64,000 nucleotides of DNA from NCBI GenBank assembly GCA_963995525.1, contig OZ023206.1, positions 43,755,178 to 43,819,177 of the forward strand. The letters are read 5' to 3'. This DNA comes from Escarpia spicata. Lineage: Eukaryota > Annelida > Polychaeta > Sabellida > Siboglinidae. This document shows positions 23,138 through 37,801 of the stretch, one piece after another; position 1 is the first letter of the stretch, and each line of letters opens with the position of its first letter. The notes under the pieces were generated by a model that saw only the letters and a program-made list of their open reading frames with translations, was not told the DNA's origin and did no database searches. Made by a program: the position numbers and the translations under genes.

Positions 23138-26071
23138 GACATGTTTGTCTCGTGAGTACTGAATGTACTGCTCCTTTAGACAAGATAAAACATCAAATGG
23201 GGATGAGTTTTCACACTTATAACTTACGTAATATGTTCTTATAACTTACGTGACGGAGATAAAACGGTAACATGCATTCCCATTTGTGGTTAATCTAGTT
23301 ATGTGTGTAGCTTGATATCAGTCTAGCCTTCGTGAAGATTTGTAACATGCAAAACATCTATTTGGGGTAAGACCACATTAAGGATCCGTCCGCCGAAAAA
23401 AGTCCACTTAAAATACCGTTATGCTGTGATTTGCATAAATTTGGTTCGAACACTTTGACATGGGACATGTTTGTCTCGAGAGTACTGAATGTACTGCTGC
23501 TTTAGACAAGATAAAACATAAAATGGGGATGAGTTTTCACACCTATAACTTACGTAATATGTTCTTGTAACTAACGTGACGGAGATAAAACGGTAACATG
23601 CATTCCCATTTGTGGTTAATCTAGTGATGTGTGTAGCTTGATATCAGTCTAGCCTTCGTGAAGATTTGTAACATGCAAAACATCTATTTGGGGTAAGACC
23701 ACATTAAGGATCCGTCCGCCAAAAAAAGTGCACTTAAAATACCGTTATGCTGTGATATGCATAAATTTTGTTCGAACACTTTGACATGGGACATGTTTGT
23801 CTCGTGAGTACTGAATGTACTGCTGCTTTAGACAAGATAAAACATCAAATGGGGATGAGTTTTCACACCTATAACTTACGTAATATGTTCTTGTAACTTA
23901 CGTGACGGAGATAAAACGGTAACATGCATTCCCATTTGTGGTTAATCTAGTTATGTGTGTAGCTTGATATCAGTCTAGCCTTCGTGAAGATTTGTAACAT
24001 GCAAAACATCTATTTGGGGTAAGACCACATTAAGGATCCGTCCGCCGAAAAAAGTTCACTTAAAATACCGTTATGCTATGATATGCATAAATTGTGTTCG
24101 AACACTTTGACATGGGACATGTTTGTCTCGTGAGTACTGAATGTACTGCTCCTTTAGACAAGATAAAACATCAAATGGGGATGAGTTTTCACACTTATAA
24201 CTTACGTAATATGTTCTTATAACTTACGTGACGGAGATAAAACGGTAACATGCATTCCCATTTGTGGTTAATCTAGTTATGTGTGTAGCTTGATATCAGT
24301 CTAGCCTTCGTGAAGATTTGTAACATGCAAAACATCTATTTGGGGTAAGACCACATTAAGGATCCGTCCGCCGAAAAAAGTCCACTTAAAATACCGTTAT
24401 GCTGTGATTTGCATAAATTTGGTTCGAACACTTTGACATGGGACATGTTTGTCTCGAGAGTACTGAATGTACTGCTGCTTTAGACAAGATAAAACATAAA
24501 ATGGGGATGAGTTTTCACACCTATAACTTACGTAATATGTTCTTGTAACTAACGTGACGGAGATAAAACGGTAACATGCATTCCCATTTGTGGTTAATCT
24601 AGTGATGTGTGTAGCTTGATATCAGTCTAGCCTTCGTGAAGATTTGTAACATGCAAAACATCTATTTGGGGTAAGACCACATTAAGGATCCGTCCGCCAA
24701 AAAAAGTGCACTTAAAATACCGTTATGCTGTGATATGCATAAATTTTGTTCGAACACTTTGACATGGGACATGTTTGTCTCGTGAGTACTGAATGTACTG
24801 CTGCTTTAGACAAGATAAAACATCAAATGGGGATGAGTTTTCACACCTATAACTTACGTAATATGTTCTTGTAACTTACGTGACGGAGATAAAACGGTAA
24901 CATGCATTCCCATTTGTGGTTAATCTAGTTATGTGTGTAGCTTGATATCAGTCTAGCCTTCGTGAAGATTTGTAACATGCAAAACATCTATTTGGGGTAA
25001 GACCACATTAAGGATCCGTCCGCCGAAAAAAGTTCACTTAAAATACCGTTATGCTATGATATGCATAAATTGTGTTCGAACACTTTGACATGGGACATGT
25101 TTGTCTCGTGAGTACTGAATGTACTGCTCCTTTAGACAAGATAAAACATCAAATGGGGATGAGTTTTCACACTTATAACTTACGTAATATGTTCTTATAA
25201 CTTACGTGACGGAGATAAAACGGTAACATGCATTCCCATTTGTGGTTAATCTAGTTATGTGTGTAGCTTGATATCAGTCTAGCCTTCGTGAAGATTTGTA
25301 ACATGCAAAACATCTATTTGGGGTAAGACCACATTAAGGATCCGTCCGCCGAAAAAAGTCCACTTAAAATACCGTTATGCTGTGATTTGCATAAATTTGG
25401 TTCGAACACTTTGACATGGGACATGTTTGTCTCGAGAGTACTGAATGTACTGCTGCTTTAGACAAGATAAAACATAAAATGGGGATGAGTTTTCACACCT
25501 ATAACTTACGTAATATGTTCTTGTAACTAACGTGACGGAGATAAAACGGTAACATGCATTCCCATTTGTGGTTAATCTAGTGATGTGTGTAGCTTGATAT
25601 CAGTCTAGCCTTCGTGAAGATTTGTAACATGCAAAACATCTATTTGGGGTAAGACCACATTAAGGATCCGTCCGCCAAAAAAAGTGCACTTAAAATACCG
25701 TTATGCTGTGATATGCATAAATTTTGTTCGAACACTTTGACATGGGACATGTTTGTCTCGTGAGTACTGAATGTACTGCTGCTTTAGACAAGATAAAACA
25801 TCAAATGGGGATGAGTTTTCACACCTATAACTTACGTAATATGTTCTTGTAACTTACGTGACGGAGATAAAACGGTAACATGCATTCCCATTTGTGGTTA
25901 ATCTAGTTATGTGTGTAGCTTGATATCAGTCTAGCCTTCGTGAAGATTTGTAACATGCAAAACATCTATTTGGGGTAAGACCACATTAAGGATCCGTCCG
26001 CCGAAAAAAGTTCACTTAAAATACCGTTATGCTATGATATGCATAAATTGTGTTCGAACACTTTGACATGG
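23138..26071 (+). repeat. 978-bp trimer cassette, third location, three tandem copies
   Basis: M72-M74, M75-M77 and M78-M80 are three successive trimers; CGAGAG markers fall at 23477, 24455 and 25433, each 978 bp apart. The three copies look almost identical at all marker positions. This is the longest run of the trimer in the window. Confidence 0.92.
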
Positions 26072-27050
26072 GACATGTTTGTCTCGTGAGTACTGAATGT
26101 ACTGCTCCTTTAGACAAGATAAAACATCAAATGGGGATGAGTTTTCACACCTATAACTTACGTAATATGTTCTTGTAACTTACGTGACGGAGATAAAACG
26201 GTAACATGCATTCCCATTTGTGGTTAACCAAGTTATGTGTGTAGCTTGATATCAGTCTAGCCTTCGTGAAGATTTGTAACATGCAAAACATCTATTTTGG
26301 GTAAGACCACATTAAGGATCCGTCCGCCGAAAAAAAGTGCACTTAAAATACCGTTATGCTGTGATATGCATAAATTTGGTTCGAACACTTTGACATGGGA
26401 CATGTTTGTCTCGTGAGTACTGAATGTACTGCTGCTTTAGACAAGATAAAACATCAAATGGGGATGAGTTTTCACACCTATAACTTACGTAATATGTTCT
26501 TGTAACTTACGTGACGGAGATAAAACGGTAACATGCATTCCCATTTGTGGTTAATCTAGTTATGTGTGTAGCTTGATATCAGTCTAACCTTCGTGAAGAT
26601 TTGTAACATGCAAAACATCTATTTGGGGTAAGACCACATTAAGGATCCGTCCGCCGAAAAAAGTGCACTTAAAATACAGTTATGCTGTTATATGCATAAA
26701 TTGTGTTCGAACACTTTGATATGGGACATGTTTGTCTCGTGAGTACTGAATGTACTGCTGCTTTAGACAAGATAAAACATCAAATGGGGATGAGTTTTCA
26801 CACCTATAACTTACGTAATATGTTCTTGTAACTTACGTGACCGAGATAAAACGGTAACATGCATTCCCATTTGTGGTTAATCTAGTTATGTGTGTAGCTT
26901 GATATCAGTCTAGCCTTCGTGAAGATTTGTAACATGCCAAACATATATTTGGGGTAAGAACACATTAAGGATCCGTCCGCCGAAAAAAGTGCACTTAAAA
27001 TACCGTTATGCTGTGATATGCATATATTTTGTTCGAACACTTTGACATGG
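26072..27050 (+). repeat. Transition monomers M81-M83, including the only 327-bp unit
   Basis: M81 is the AACCAAG, ATTTTGGG type of M46/M67 with one extra A in its A-run. M82 and M83 repeat M10-M11 and M20-M21 (TCTAACC with TACAGTT, then GACCGAG with GCCAAAC). The trimer-cassette lineage of 4.9-26 kb ends here and does not return in the window. Confidence 0.78.
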
Positions 27051-29982
27051 GACATGTTTGTCTCGTGAGTACTGAATGTACTGTTGCTTTAGGCAAGATA
27101 AAACATCAAATGGGGATGAGTTTTAACACCTATAACTTACGTAATATGTTCTTGTAACTTACGTGACGGAGATAAAACGGTAACATGCATTCCCATTTGT
27201 GGTTAATCTAGTTATGTGTGTAGCTTGATATCAGTCTAGCCTTCGTGAAGATTTGTAACATGCAAAACATATATTTGGGGTAAGTCCACATTAAGGATCC
27301 GTCCGCCTAAAAAAGTCCACTTAAAATACCGTTATGCTGTGATATGCATAAATTTTGTTAGAACACTTTGACATGGGACATGTTTGTCTCGTGAGTACTG
27401 AATGTACTGCTGCTTTAGACAAGATAAAACATCAAATGGGGATAAGTTTTCACACCTATAACTTACGTAATATGTTCTTGTAACTTACGTGACGGAGATA
27501 AAACGGTAACATGCATTCCCATTTGTGGTTAATCTAGTTTTGTGTGTAGCTTGATATCAGTCTAGCCTTCGTGAAGATTTGTAACATGCAAAACATATAT
27601 TTGGGGTAAGACCACATTAAGGATCCGTCCGCCGAAAAAAGTCCACTTAAAATACCGTTATGCTGTGATATGCATACATTTTGTTCGAACACTTTGACAT
27701 GGGACATGTTTGTCTCGTGAGTACTGAATGTACTGCTGCTTTAGACAAGATAAAACATCAAATGGGGATAAGTTTTCACACCTATAACTTACGTAATATG
27801 TTCTTGTAACTTACGTGACGGAGATAAAACGGTAACATGCATTCCCATTTGTGGTTAATCTAGTTTTGTGTGTAGCTTGATATCAGTCTAGCCTTCGTGA
27901 AGATTTGTAACATGCAAAACATATATTTGGGGTAAGACCACATTAAGGATCCGTCCGCCGAAAAAAGTCCACTTAAAATACCGTTATGCTGTGATATGCA
28001 TACATTTTGTTCGAACACTTTGACATGGGACATGTTTGTCTCGTGAGTACTGAATGTACTGCTGCTTTAGACAAGATAAAACATCAAATGGGGATGAGTT
28101 TTCACACCTATAACTTACGTAATATGTTCTTGTAACTTACGTGACGGAGATAAAACGGTAACATGCATTCCCATTTGTGGTTAATCTAGTTATGTGTGTA
28201 GCTTGATATCAGTCTAGCCTTCGTGAAGATTTGTAACATGCAAAACATATATTTGGGGTAAGACCACATTAAGGATCCGTCCGCCGAAAAAAGTGCACTT
28301 AAAATACCGTTATGCTGTGATATGCATAAATTTGGTTCGAACACTTTGATATGGTACATGTTTGTCTCGTGAGTACTGAATGTACTGCTGCTTTAGACAA
28401 GATAAAACATCAAACGGGGATGAGTTTTCACACCTATAACTTACGTAATATGTTCTTGTAACTTACGTGACGGAGATAAAACGGTAACATGCATTCCCAT
28501 TTGTGGTTAATCTAGTTATGTGTGTAGCTTCATATCAGTCTAGCCTTCGTGAAGATTTGTAACATGCAAAACATCTATTTGGGTTAAGACCACATTAAGG
28601 ATCCGTCCGCCAAAAAAGTGAACTTAAAATACCGTTATGCTGTGATATGCATATATTTTGTTCGAACACTTTGATATGGGACATGTTTGTCTCGTGAGTA
28701 CTGAATGTACTGTTGCTTTAGGCAAGATAAAACATCAAATGGGGATGAGTTTTAACACCTATAACTTACGTAATATGTTCTTGTAACTTACGTGACGGAG
28801 ATAAAACGGTAACATGCATTCCCATTTGTGGTTAATCTAGTTATGTGTGTAGCTTGATATCAGTCTAGCCTTCGTGAAGATTTGTAACATGCAAAACATA
28901 TATTTGGGGTAAGTCCACATTAAGGATCCGTCCGCCTAAAAAAGTCCACTTAAAATACCGTTATGCTGTGATATGCATAAATTTTGTTAGAACACTTTGA
29001 CATGGGACATGTTTGTCTCGTGAGTACTGAATGTACTGCTGCTTTAGACAAGATAAAACATCAAATGGGGATAAGTTTTCACACCTATAACTTACGTAAT
29101 ATGTTCTTGTAACTTACGTGACGGAGATAAAACGGTAACATGCATTCCCATTTGTGGTTAATCTAGTTTTGTGTGTAGCTTGATATCAGTCTAGCCTTCG
29201 TGAAGATTTGTAACATGCAAAACATATATTTGGGGTAAGACCACATTAAGGATCCGTCCGCCGAAAAAAGTCCACTTAAAATACCGTTATGCTGTGATAT
29301 GCATACATTTTGTTCGAACACTTTGACATGGGACATGTTTGTCTCGTGAGTACTGAATGTACTGCTGCTTTAGACAAGATAAAACATCAAATGGGGATGA
29401 GTTTTCACACCTATAACTTACGTAATATGTTCTTGTAACTTACGTGACGGAGATAAAACGGTAACATGCATTCCCATTTGTGGTTAATCTAGTTATGTGT
29501 GTAGCTTGATATCAGTCTAGCCTTCGTGAAGATTTGTAACATGCAAAACATATATTTGGGGTAAGACCACATTAAGGATCCGTCCGCCGAAAAAAGTGCA
29601 CTTAAAATACCGTTATGCTGTGATATGCATAAATTTGGTTCGAACACTTTGATATGGTACATGTTTGTCTCGTGAGTACTGAATGTACTGCTGCTTTAGA
29701 CAAGATAAAACATCAAACGGGGATGAGTTTTCACACCTATAACTTACGTAATATGTTCTTGTAACTTACGTGACGGAGATAAAACGGTAACATGCATTCC
29801 CATTTGTGGTTAATCTAGTTATGTGTGTAGCTTCATATCAGTCTAGCCTTCGTGAAGATTTGTAACATGCAAAACATCTATTTGGGTTAAGACCACATTA
29901 AGGATCCGTCCGCCAAAAAAGTGAACTTAAAATACCGTTATCCTGTGATATGCATAAATTTTGTTAGAACACTTTGACATGG
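27051..29982 (+). repeat. 4/5-monomer HOR, offset 1629 bp
   Basis: M84-M88 and M89-M92 follow the same order: GTTGCTTTAGG with AAGTCCAC and CCTAAAAAAG; GATAAGTTTT with TTTTGTG; near consensus with TATGGTACATG; CAAACGG with GTGAAC. In the first copy the GATAAGTTTT monomer is present twice in tandem (M85 and M86, 27377-28028), making five units against four. CCTAA markers lie at 27306 and 28935. Confidence 0.85.
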
Positions 29983-32589
29983 GACATGTTTGTCTCGTGA
30001 GTACTGAATGTACTGCTGCTTTAGACAAGATAAAACATCAAATGGGGATGAGTTTTCACACCTATAACTTACGTAATGTGTTCTTGTAACTTAAGTGACG
30101 GAGATAAAACGATAACATGCATTCCCATTTGTGGTTAATCTAGTTATGTGTGTAGCTTGATATCAGTCTAGCCTTCGTGAAGATTTTTAACATGCAAAAC
30201 ATATATTTGGGGTAAGAACACAGTAAGGATCCGTCCGCCGAAAAAAGTGCACTTAAAATACCGTTATGCTGTGATATGCATATATTTTGTTCGAACACTT
30301 TGACATGGGACATGTTTGTCTCGTGAGTACTGAATGTACTGCTGCTTTAGACAAGATAAAACATCAAATGGGGATGAGTTTTAACACCTATAACTTACGT
30401 AATATGTTCTTGTAACTTACGTGACGGAGATAAAACGGTAACATGCATTCCCATTTGTGGTTAATCTAGTTATGTGTGTAGCTTGATATCAGTCTAGCCT
30501 TCGTGAAGATTTGTAACATGCAAACATATATTTGGGGTAAGACCACATTAAGGATCCGTCCGCCGAAAAAAGTCCACTTAAAATACCGTTATGCTGTGAT
30601 ATGCATAAATTTTGTTAGAACACTTTGACATGGGACATGTTTGTCTCGTGAGTACTGAATGTACTGCTGCTTTAGACAAGATAAAACATCAAATGGGGAT
30701 AAGTTTTCACACCTATAACTTACGTAATATGTTCTTGTAACTTACGTGACGGAGATAAAACGGTAACATGCATTCCCATGTGTGGTTAATCTAGTTTTGT
30801 GTGTAGCTTGATATCAGTCTAGCCTTCGTGAAGATTTGTAACATGCAAAACATCTATTTGGGGTAAGACCACATTAAGGATCCGTCCGCCGAAAAAAGTT
30901 CACTTAAAATACCGTTATGCTGTGATATGCATAAATTGTGTTCGAACACTTTGACATGGGACATGTTTGTCTCGTGAGTACTGAATGTACTGCTGCTTTA
31001 GACAAGATAAAACATGAAATGGGGATGAGTTTTCACACCTATAACTTACGTAATATGTTCTTGTAACTTACGTGACGGAGATAAAACGGTAACATGCATT
31101 CCCATTTGTGGTTAATCTAGTTATATGTGTAGCTTGATATCAGTCTAGCCTTCGTGAAGATTTGTAACATGCAAAACATCTATTTGGGGTAAGACCACAT
31201 TAAGGATCCGTCCGCCGAAAAAAGTCCACTTAAAATACCGTTATGCTGTGATATGCATACATTTTGTTCGAACACTTTGACATGGGACATGTTTGTCTCG
31301 TGAGTACTGAATGTACTGCTGCTTTAGACAAGATAAAACATCAAATGGGGATGAGTTTTCACACCTATAACTTACGTAATATGTTCTTGTAACTTACGTG
31401 ACGGAGATAAAACGGTAACATGCATTCCCATTTGTGGTTAATCTAGTTATGTGTGTAGCTTGATATCAGTCTAGACTTCGTGAAGATTTGTAACATGCAA
31501 AACATCTATTTGGGGTAAGACCACATTAAGGATCCGTCCGCCGAAAAAAGTCCACTTAAAATACCGTTATGCTGTGATATGCATAAATTTTGTTCGAACA
31601 CTTTGACATGGGACATGTTTGTCTCGTGAGTACTGAATGTTCTGCTGCTTTAGACAAGATAAACCATCAAATGGGGATGAGTTTTCACACCTATAACTTA
31701 CGTAATATGTTCTTGTAACTTACGTGACGGAGATAAAACGGTAACATGCATTCCCATTTGTGGTTAATCTAGTTATGTGTGTAGCTTGATATCAGTCTAG
31801 CCTTCGTGAAGATTTGTAACTTGCAAAACATCTATTTGGGGTAAGACCACATTAAGGATCCGTCCGCCGAAAAAAGTGCACTTAAAATACAGTTATGCTG
31901 TTATATGCATAAATTGTGTTCGAACACTTTGATATGGGACATGTTTGTCTCGTGAGTACTGAATGTACTGCTGCTTTAGACAAGATAAAATATCAAATGG
32001 GGATGAGTTTTCACACCTATAACTTACGTAATATGTTCTTGTAACTTACGTGACCGAGATAAAACGGTAACATGCATTCCCATTTGTGGTTAATCTAGTT
32101 ATGTGTGTAGCTTGATATCAGTCTAGCCTTCGTGAAGATTTGTAACATGCCAAACATATATTTGGGGTAAGAACACATTAAGGATCCGTCCGCCGAAAAA
32201 AGTGCACTTAAAATACCGTTATGCTGAGATATGCATATATTTTGTTCGAACACTTTGACATGGGACATGTTTGTCTCGTGAGTACTGAATGTACTGTTGC
32301 TTTAGGCAAGATAAAACATCAAATGGGGATGAGTTTTAACACCTATAACTTACGTAATATGTTCTTGTAACTTACGTGACGGAGATAAAACGGTAACATG
32401 CATTCCCATTTGTGGTTAATCTAGTTATGTGTGTAGCTTGATATCAGTCTAGCCTTCGTGAAGATTTGTAACATGCAAAACATATATTTGGGGTAAGTCC
32501 ACATTAAGGATCCGTCCGCCGAAAAAAGTCCACTTAAAATACCGTTATGCTGTGATATGCATAAATTTTGTTAGAACACTTTGACATGG
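29983..32589 (+). repeat. M93-M100, first version of the 8-monomer lineage
   Basis: M93 has a linked cluster of rare alleles (GTAATGTG, ATTTTTAAC, AACACAGTAAG) and private ones (TAAGTGAC, CGATAAC). M94 lacks one A in GCAAACAT. M95 is the GATAAGTTTT type with a private CATGTGTGG; M96 is TATATGTG. This order returns in M104-M107 and M112-M115. M97-M98 have private changes (CTAGACT, TGTTCTG, AACCATC, AACTTGC). M99-M100 repeat the GACCGAG and GTTGCT pair. Confidence 0.8.
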
Positions 32590-35500
32590 GACATGTTTGT
32601 CTCGTGAGTACTGAATGTACTGCTGCTTTAGACAAGATAAAACATCAAATGGGGATAAGTTTTCACACCTATAACTTACGTAATATGTTCTTGTAACTTA
32701 CGTGACGGAGATAACACGGTAACATGCATTCCCATTTGTGGTTAATCTAGTTTTGTGTGTAGCTTGATATCAGTCTAGCCTTCGTGAAGATTTGTAACAT
32801 GCAAAACATCTATTTGGGGTAAGACCACATTAAGGATCCGTCCGCCGAAAAAAGTCCACTTAAAATACCGTTATGCTGTGATATGCATACATTTTGTTCG
32901 AACACTTTGACATGGGACATGTTTGTCTCGTGAGTACTGAATGTACTGCTGCTTTAGACAAGATAAAACATCAAATGGGGATGAGTTTTCACACCTATAA
33001 CTTACGTAATATGTTCTTGTAACTTACGTGACGGAGATAAAACGGTAACATGCATTCCCATTTGTGGTTAATCTAGTTATGTGTGTAGCTTGATATCAGT
33101 CTAGCCTTCGTGAAGATTTGTAACATGCAAAACATATATTTGGGGTAAGACCACATTAAGGATCCGTCCGCCGAAAAAAGTGCACTTAAAATACCGTTAT
33201 GCTGTGATATGCATAAATTTGGTTCGAACACTTTGATATGGGACATGTTTGTCTCGTGAGTACTGAATGTACTGCTGCTTTAGACAAGATAAAACATCAA
33301 ACGGGGATGAGTTTTCACACCTATAACTTACGTAATATGTTCTTGTAACTTACGTGACGGAGATAAAACGGTAACATGCATTCCCATTTGTGGTTAATCT
33401 AGTTATGTGTGTAGCTTCATATCAGTCTAGCCTTCGTGAAGATTTGTAACATGCAAAACATCTATTTGGGTTAAGACCACATTAAGGATCCGTCCGCCAA
33501 AAAAGTGAACTTAAAATACCGTTATCCTGTGATATGCATAAATTTTGTTAGAACACTTTGACATGGGACATGTTTGTCTCGTGAGTACTGAATGTACTGC
33601 TGCTTTAGACAAGATAAAACATCAAATGGGGATGAGTTTTCACACCTATAACTTACGTAATGTGTTCTTGTAACTTACGTGACGGAGATAAAACGGTAAC
33701 ATGCATTCCCATTTGTGGTTAATCTAGTTATGTGTGTAGCTTGATATCAGTCTAGCCTTCGTGAAGATTTTTAACATGCAAAACATATATTTGGGGTAAG
33801 AACACAGTAAGGATCCGTCCGCCGAAAAAAGTGCACTTAAATTACCGTTATGCTGTGATATGCATATATTTTGTTCGAACACTTTGACATGGGACATGTT
33901 TGTCTCGTGAGTACTGAATGTACTGCTGCTTTAGGCAAGATAAAACATCAAATGGGGATGAGTTTTAACACCTATAACTTACGTAATATGTTCTTGTAAC
34001 TTACGTGACGGAGATAAAACGGTAACATGCATTCCCATTTGTGGTTAATCTAGTTATGTGTGTAGCTTGATATCAGTCTAGCCTTCGTGAAGATTTGTAA
34101 CATGCAAACATATATTTGGGGTAAGACCACATTAAGGATCCGTCCGCCGAAAAAAGTCCACTTAAAATACCGTTATGCTGTGATATGCATAAATTTTGTT
34201 AGAACACTTTGACATGGGACATGTTTGTCTCGTGAGTACTGAATGTACTGCTGCTTTAGACAAGATAAAACATCAAATGGGGATAAGTTTTCACACCTAT
34301 AACCTACGTAATATGTTCTTGTAACTTACGTGACGGAGATAAAACGGTAACATGCATTCCCATTTGTGGTTAATCTAGTTTTGTGTGTAGCTTGATATCA
34401 GTCTAGCCTTCGTGAAGATTTGTAACATGCAAAACATCTATTTGGGGTAAGACCACATTAAGGATCCGTCCGCCGAAAAAAGTTCACTTAAAATACCGTT
34501 ATGCTGTGATATGCATAAATTGTGTTCGAACACTTTGACATGGGACATGTTTGTCTCGTGAGTACTGAATGTACTGCTGCTTTAGACAAGATAAAACATC
34601 AAATGGGGATGAGTTTTCACACCTATAACTTACGTAATATGTTCTTGTAACTTACGTGACGGAGATAAAACGGTAACATGCATTCCCATTTGTGGTTAAT
34701 CTAGTTATATGTGTAGCTTGATATCAGTCTAGCCTTCGAGAAGATTTGTAACATGCAAAACATCTATTTGGGGTAAGACCACATTAAGGATCCGTCCGCC
34801 GAAAAAAGTCCACTTAAAATACCGTTATGCTGTGATATGCATACATTTTGTTCGAACACTTTGACATGGGACATGTTTGTCTCGTGAGTACTGAATGTAC
34901 TGCTGCTTTAGACAAGATAAAACATCAAATGGGGATGAGTTTTCACACCTATAACTTACGTAATATGTTCTTGTAACTTACGTGACGGAGATAAAACGGT
35001 AACATGCATTCCCATTTGTGGTTAATCTAGTTATGTGTGTAGCTTGATATCAGTCTAGCCTTCGTGAAGATTTGTAACATGCAAAACATATATTTGGGGT
35101 AAGTCCACATTAAGGATCCGTCCGCCGAAAAAAGTCCACTTAAAATACCGTTATGCTGTGATATGCATAAATTTTGTTAGAACACTTTGACATGGGACAT
35201 GTTTGTCTCGTGAGTACTGAATGTACTGCTGCTTTAGACAAGATAAAACATCAAATGGGGATAAGTTTTCACACCTATAACTTACGTAATATGTTCTTGT
35301 AACTTACGTGACGGAGATAACACGGTAACATGCATTCCCATTTGTGGTTAATCTAGTTTTGTGTGTAGCTTGATATCAGTCTAGCCTTCGTGAAGATTTG
35401 TAACATGCAAAACATCTATTTGGGGTAAGACCACATTAAGGATCCGTCCGCCGAAAAAAGTCCACTTAAAATACCGTTATGCTGTGATATGCATACATTT

Positions 35501-37801
35501 TGTTCGAACACTTTGACATGGGACATGTTTGTCTCGTGAGTACTGAATGTACTGCTGCTTTAGACAAGATAAAACATCAAATGGGGATGAGTTTTCACAC
35601 CTATAACTTACGTAATATGTTCTTGTAACTTACGTGACGGAGATAAAACGGTAACATGCATTCCCATTTGTGGTTAATCTAGTTATGTGTGTAGCTTGAT
35701 ATCAGTCTAGCCTTCGTGAAGATTTGTAACATGCAAAACATATATTTGGGGTAAGACCACATTAAGGATCCGTCCGCCGAAAAAAGTGCACTTAAAATAC
35801 CGTTATGCTGTGATATGCATAAATTTGGTTCGAACACTTTGATATGGGACATGTTTGTCTCGTGAGTACTGAATGTACTGCTGCTTTAGACAAGATAAAA
35901 CATCAAACGGGGATGAGTTTTCAAACCTATAACTTACGTAATATGTTCTTGTAACTTACGTGACGGAGATAAAACGGTAACATGCATTCCCATTTGTGGT
36001 TAATCTAGTTATGTGTGTAGCTTCATATCAGTCTAGCCTTCGTGAAGATTTGTAACATGCAAAACATCTATTTGGGTTAAGACCACATTAAGGATCCGTC
36101 CGCCAAAAAAGTGAACTTAAAATACCGTTATCCTGTGATATGCATAAATTTTGTTAGAACACTTTGACATGGGACATGTTTGTCTCGTGAGTACTGAATG
36201 TACTGCTGCTTTAGACAAGATAAAACATCAAATGGGGATGAGTTTTCACACCTATAACTTACGTAATGTGTTCTTGTAACTTACGTGACGGAGATAAAAC
36301 GGTAACATGCATTCCCATTTGTGGTTAATCTAGTTATGTGTGTAGCTTGATATCAGTCTAGCCTTCGTGAAGATTTTTAACATGCAAAACATATATTTGG
36401 GGTAAGAACACAGTAAGGATCCGTCCGCCGAAAAAAGTGCACTTAAATTACCGTTATGCTGTGATATGCATATATTTTGTTCGAACACTTTGACATGGGA
36501 CATGTTTGTCTCGTGAGTACTGAATGTACTGCTGCTTTAGGCAAGATAAAACATCAAATGGGGATGAGTTTTAACACCTATAACTTACGTAATATGTTCT
36601 TGTAACTTACGTGACGGAGATAAAACGGTAACATGCATTCCCATTTGTGGTTAATCTAGTTATGTGTGTAGCTTGATATCAGTCTAGCCTTCGTGAAGAT
36701 TTGTAACATGCAAACATATATTTGGGGTAAGACCACATTAAGGATCCGTCCGCCGAAAAAAGTCCACTTAAAATACCGTTATGCTGTGATATGCATAAAT
36801 TTTGTTAGAACACTTTGACATGGGACATGTTTGTCTCGTGAGTACTGAATGTACTGCTGCTTTAGACAAGATAAAACATCAAATGGGGATAAGTTTTCAC
36901 ACCTATAACCTACGTAATATGTTCTTGTAACTTACGTGACGGAGATAAAACGGTAACATGCATTCCCATTTGTGGTTAATCTAGTTTTGTGTGTAGCTTG
37001 ATATCAGTCTAGCCTTCGTGAAGATTTGTAACATGCAAAACATCTATTTGGGGTAAGACCACATTAAGGATCCGTCCGCCGAAAAAAGTTCACTTAAAAT
37101 ACCGTTATGCTGTGATATGCATAAATTGTGTTCGAACACTTTGACATGGGACATGTTTGTCTCGTGAGTACTGAATGTACTGCTGCTTTAGACAAGATAA
37201 AACATCAAATGGGGATGAGTTTTCACACCTATAACTTACGTAATATGTTCTTGTAACTTACGTGACGGAGATAAAACGGTAACATGCATTCCCATTTGTG
37301 GTTAATCTAGTTATATGTGTAGCTTGATATCAGTCTAGCCTTCGAGAAGATTTGTAACATGCAAAACATCTATTTGGGGTAAGACCACATTAAGGATCCG
37401 TCCGCCGAAAAAAGTCCACTTAAAATACCGTTATGCTGTGATATGCATACATTTTGTTCGAACACTTTGACATGGGACATGTTTGTCTCGTGAGTACTGA
37501 ATGTACTGCTGCTTTAGACAAGATAAAACATCAAATGGGGATGAGTTTTCACACCTATAACTTACGTAATATGTTCTTGTAACTTACGTGACGGAGATAA
37601 AACGGTAACATGCATTCCCATTTGTGGTTAATCTAGTTATGTGTGTAGCTTGATATCAGTCTAGCCTTCGTGAAGATTTGTAACATGCAAAACATCTATT
37701 TGGGGTAAGACCACATTAAGGATCCGTCCGCCGAAAAAAGTGCACTTAAAATACCGTTATGCTGTGATATGCATAAATTTGGTTCGAACACTTTGACATG
37801 G
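32590..37801 (+). repeat. 8-monomer HOR of 2606 bp, two tandem copies
   Basis: M101-M107 (32590-34869) recur as M109-M115 (35196-37475). Paired private alleles prove the register: GATAACACGG at 32707 and 35313, AACCTACG near 34302 and 36908, TTCGAGAAG near 34736 and 37342. The offset is 2606 bp because two units are 325 bp. M108, the eighth monomer of copy one, is chimeric: its end matches M100, the monomer before M101; M116 in copy two does not share that end. One difference between copies is TTTCACACC versus TTTCAAACC near 35923. Confidence 0.92.
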
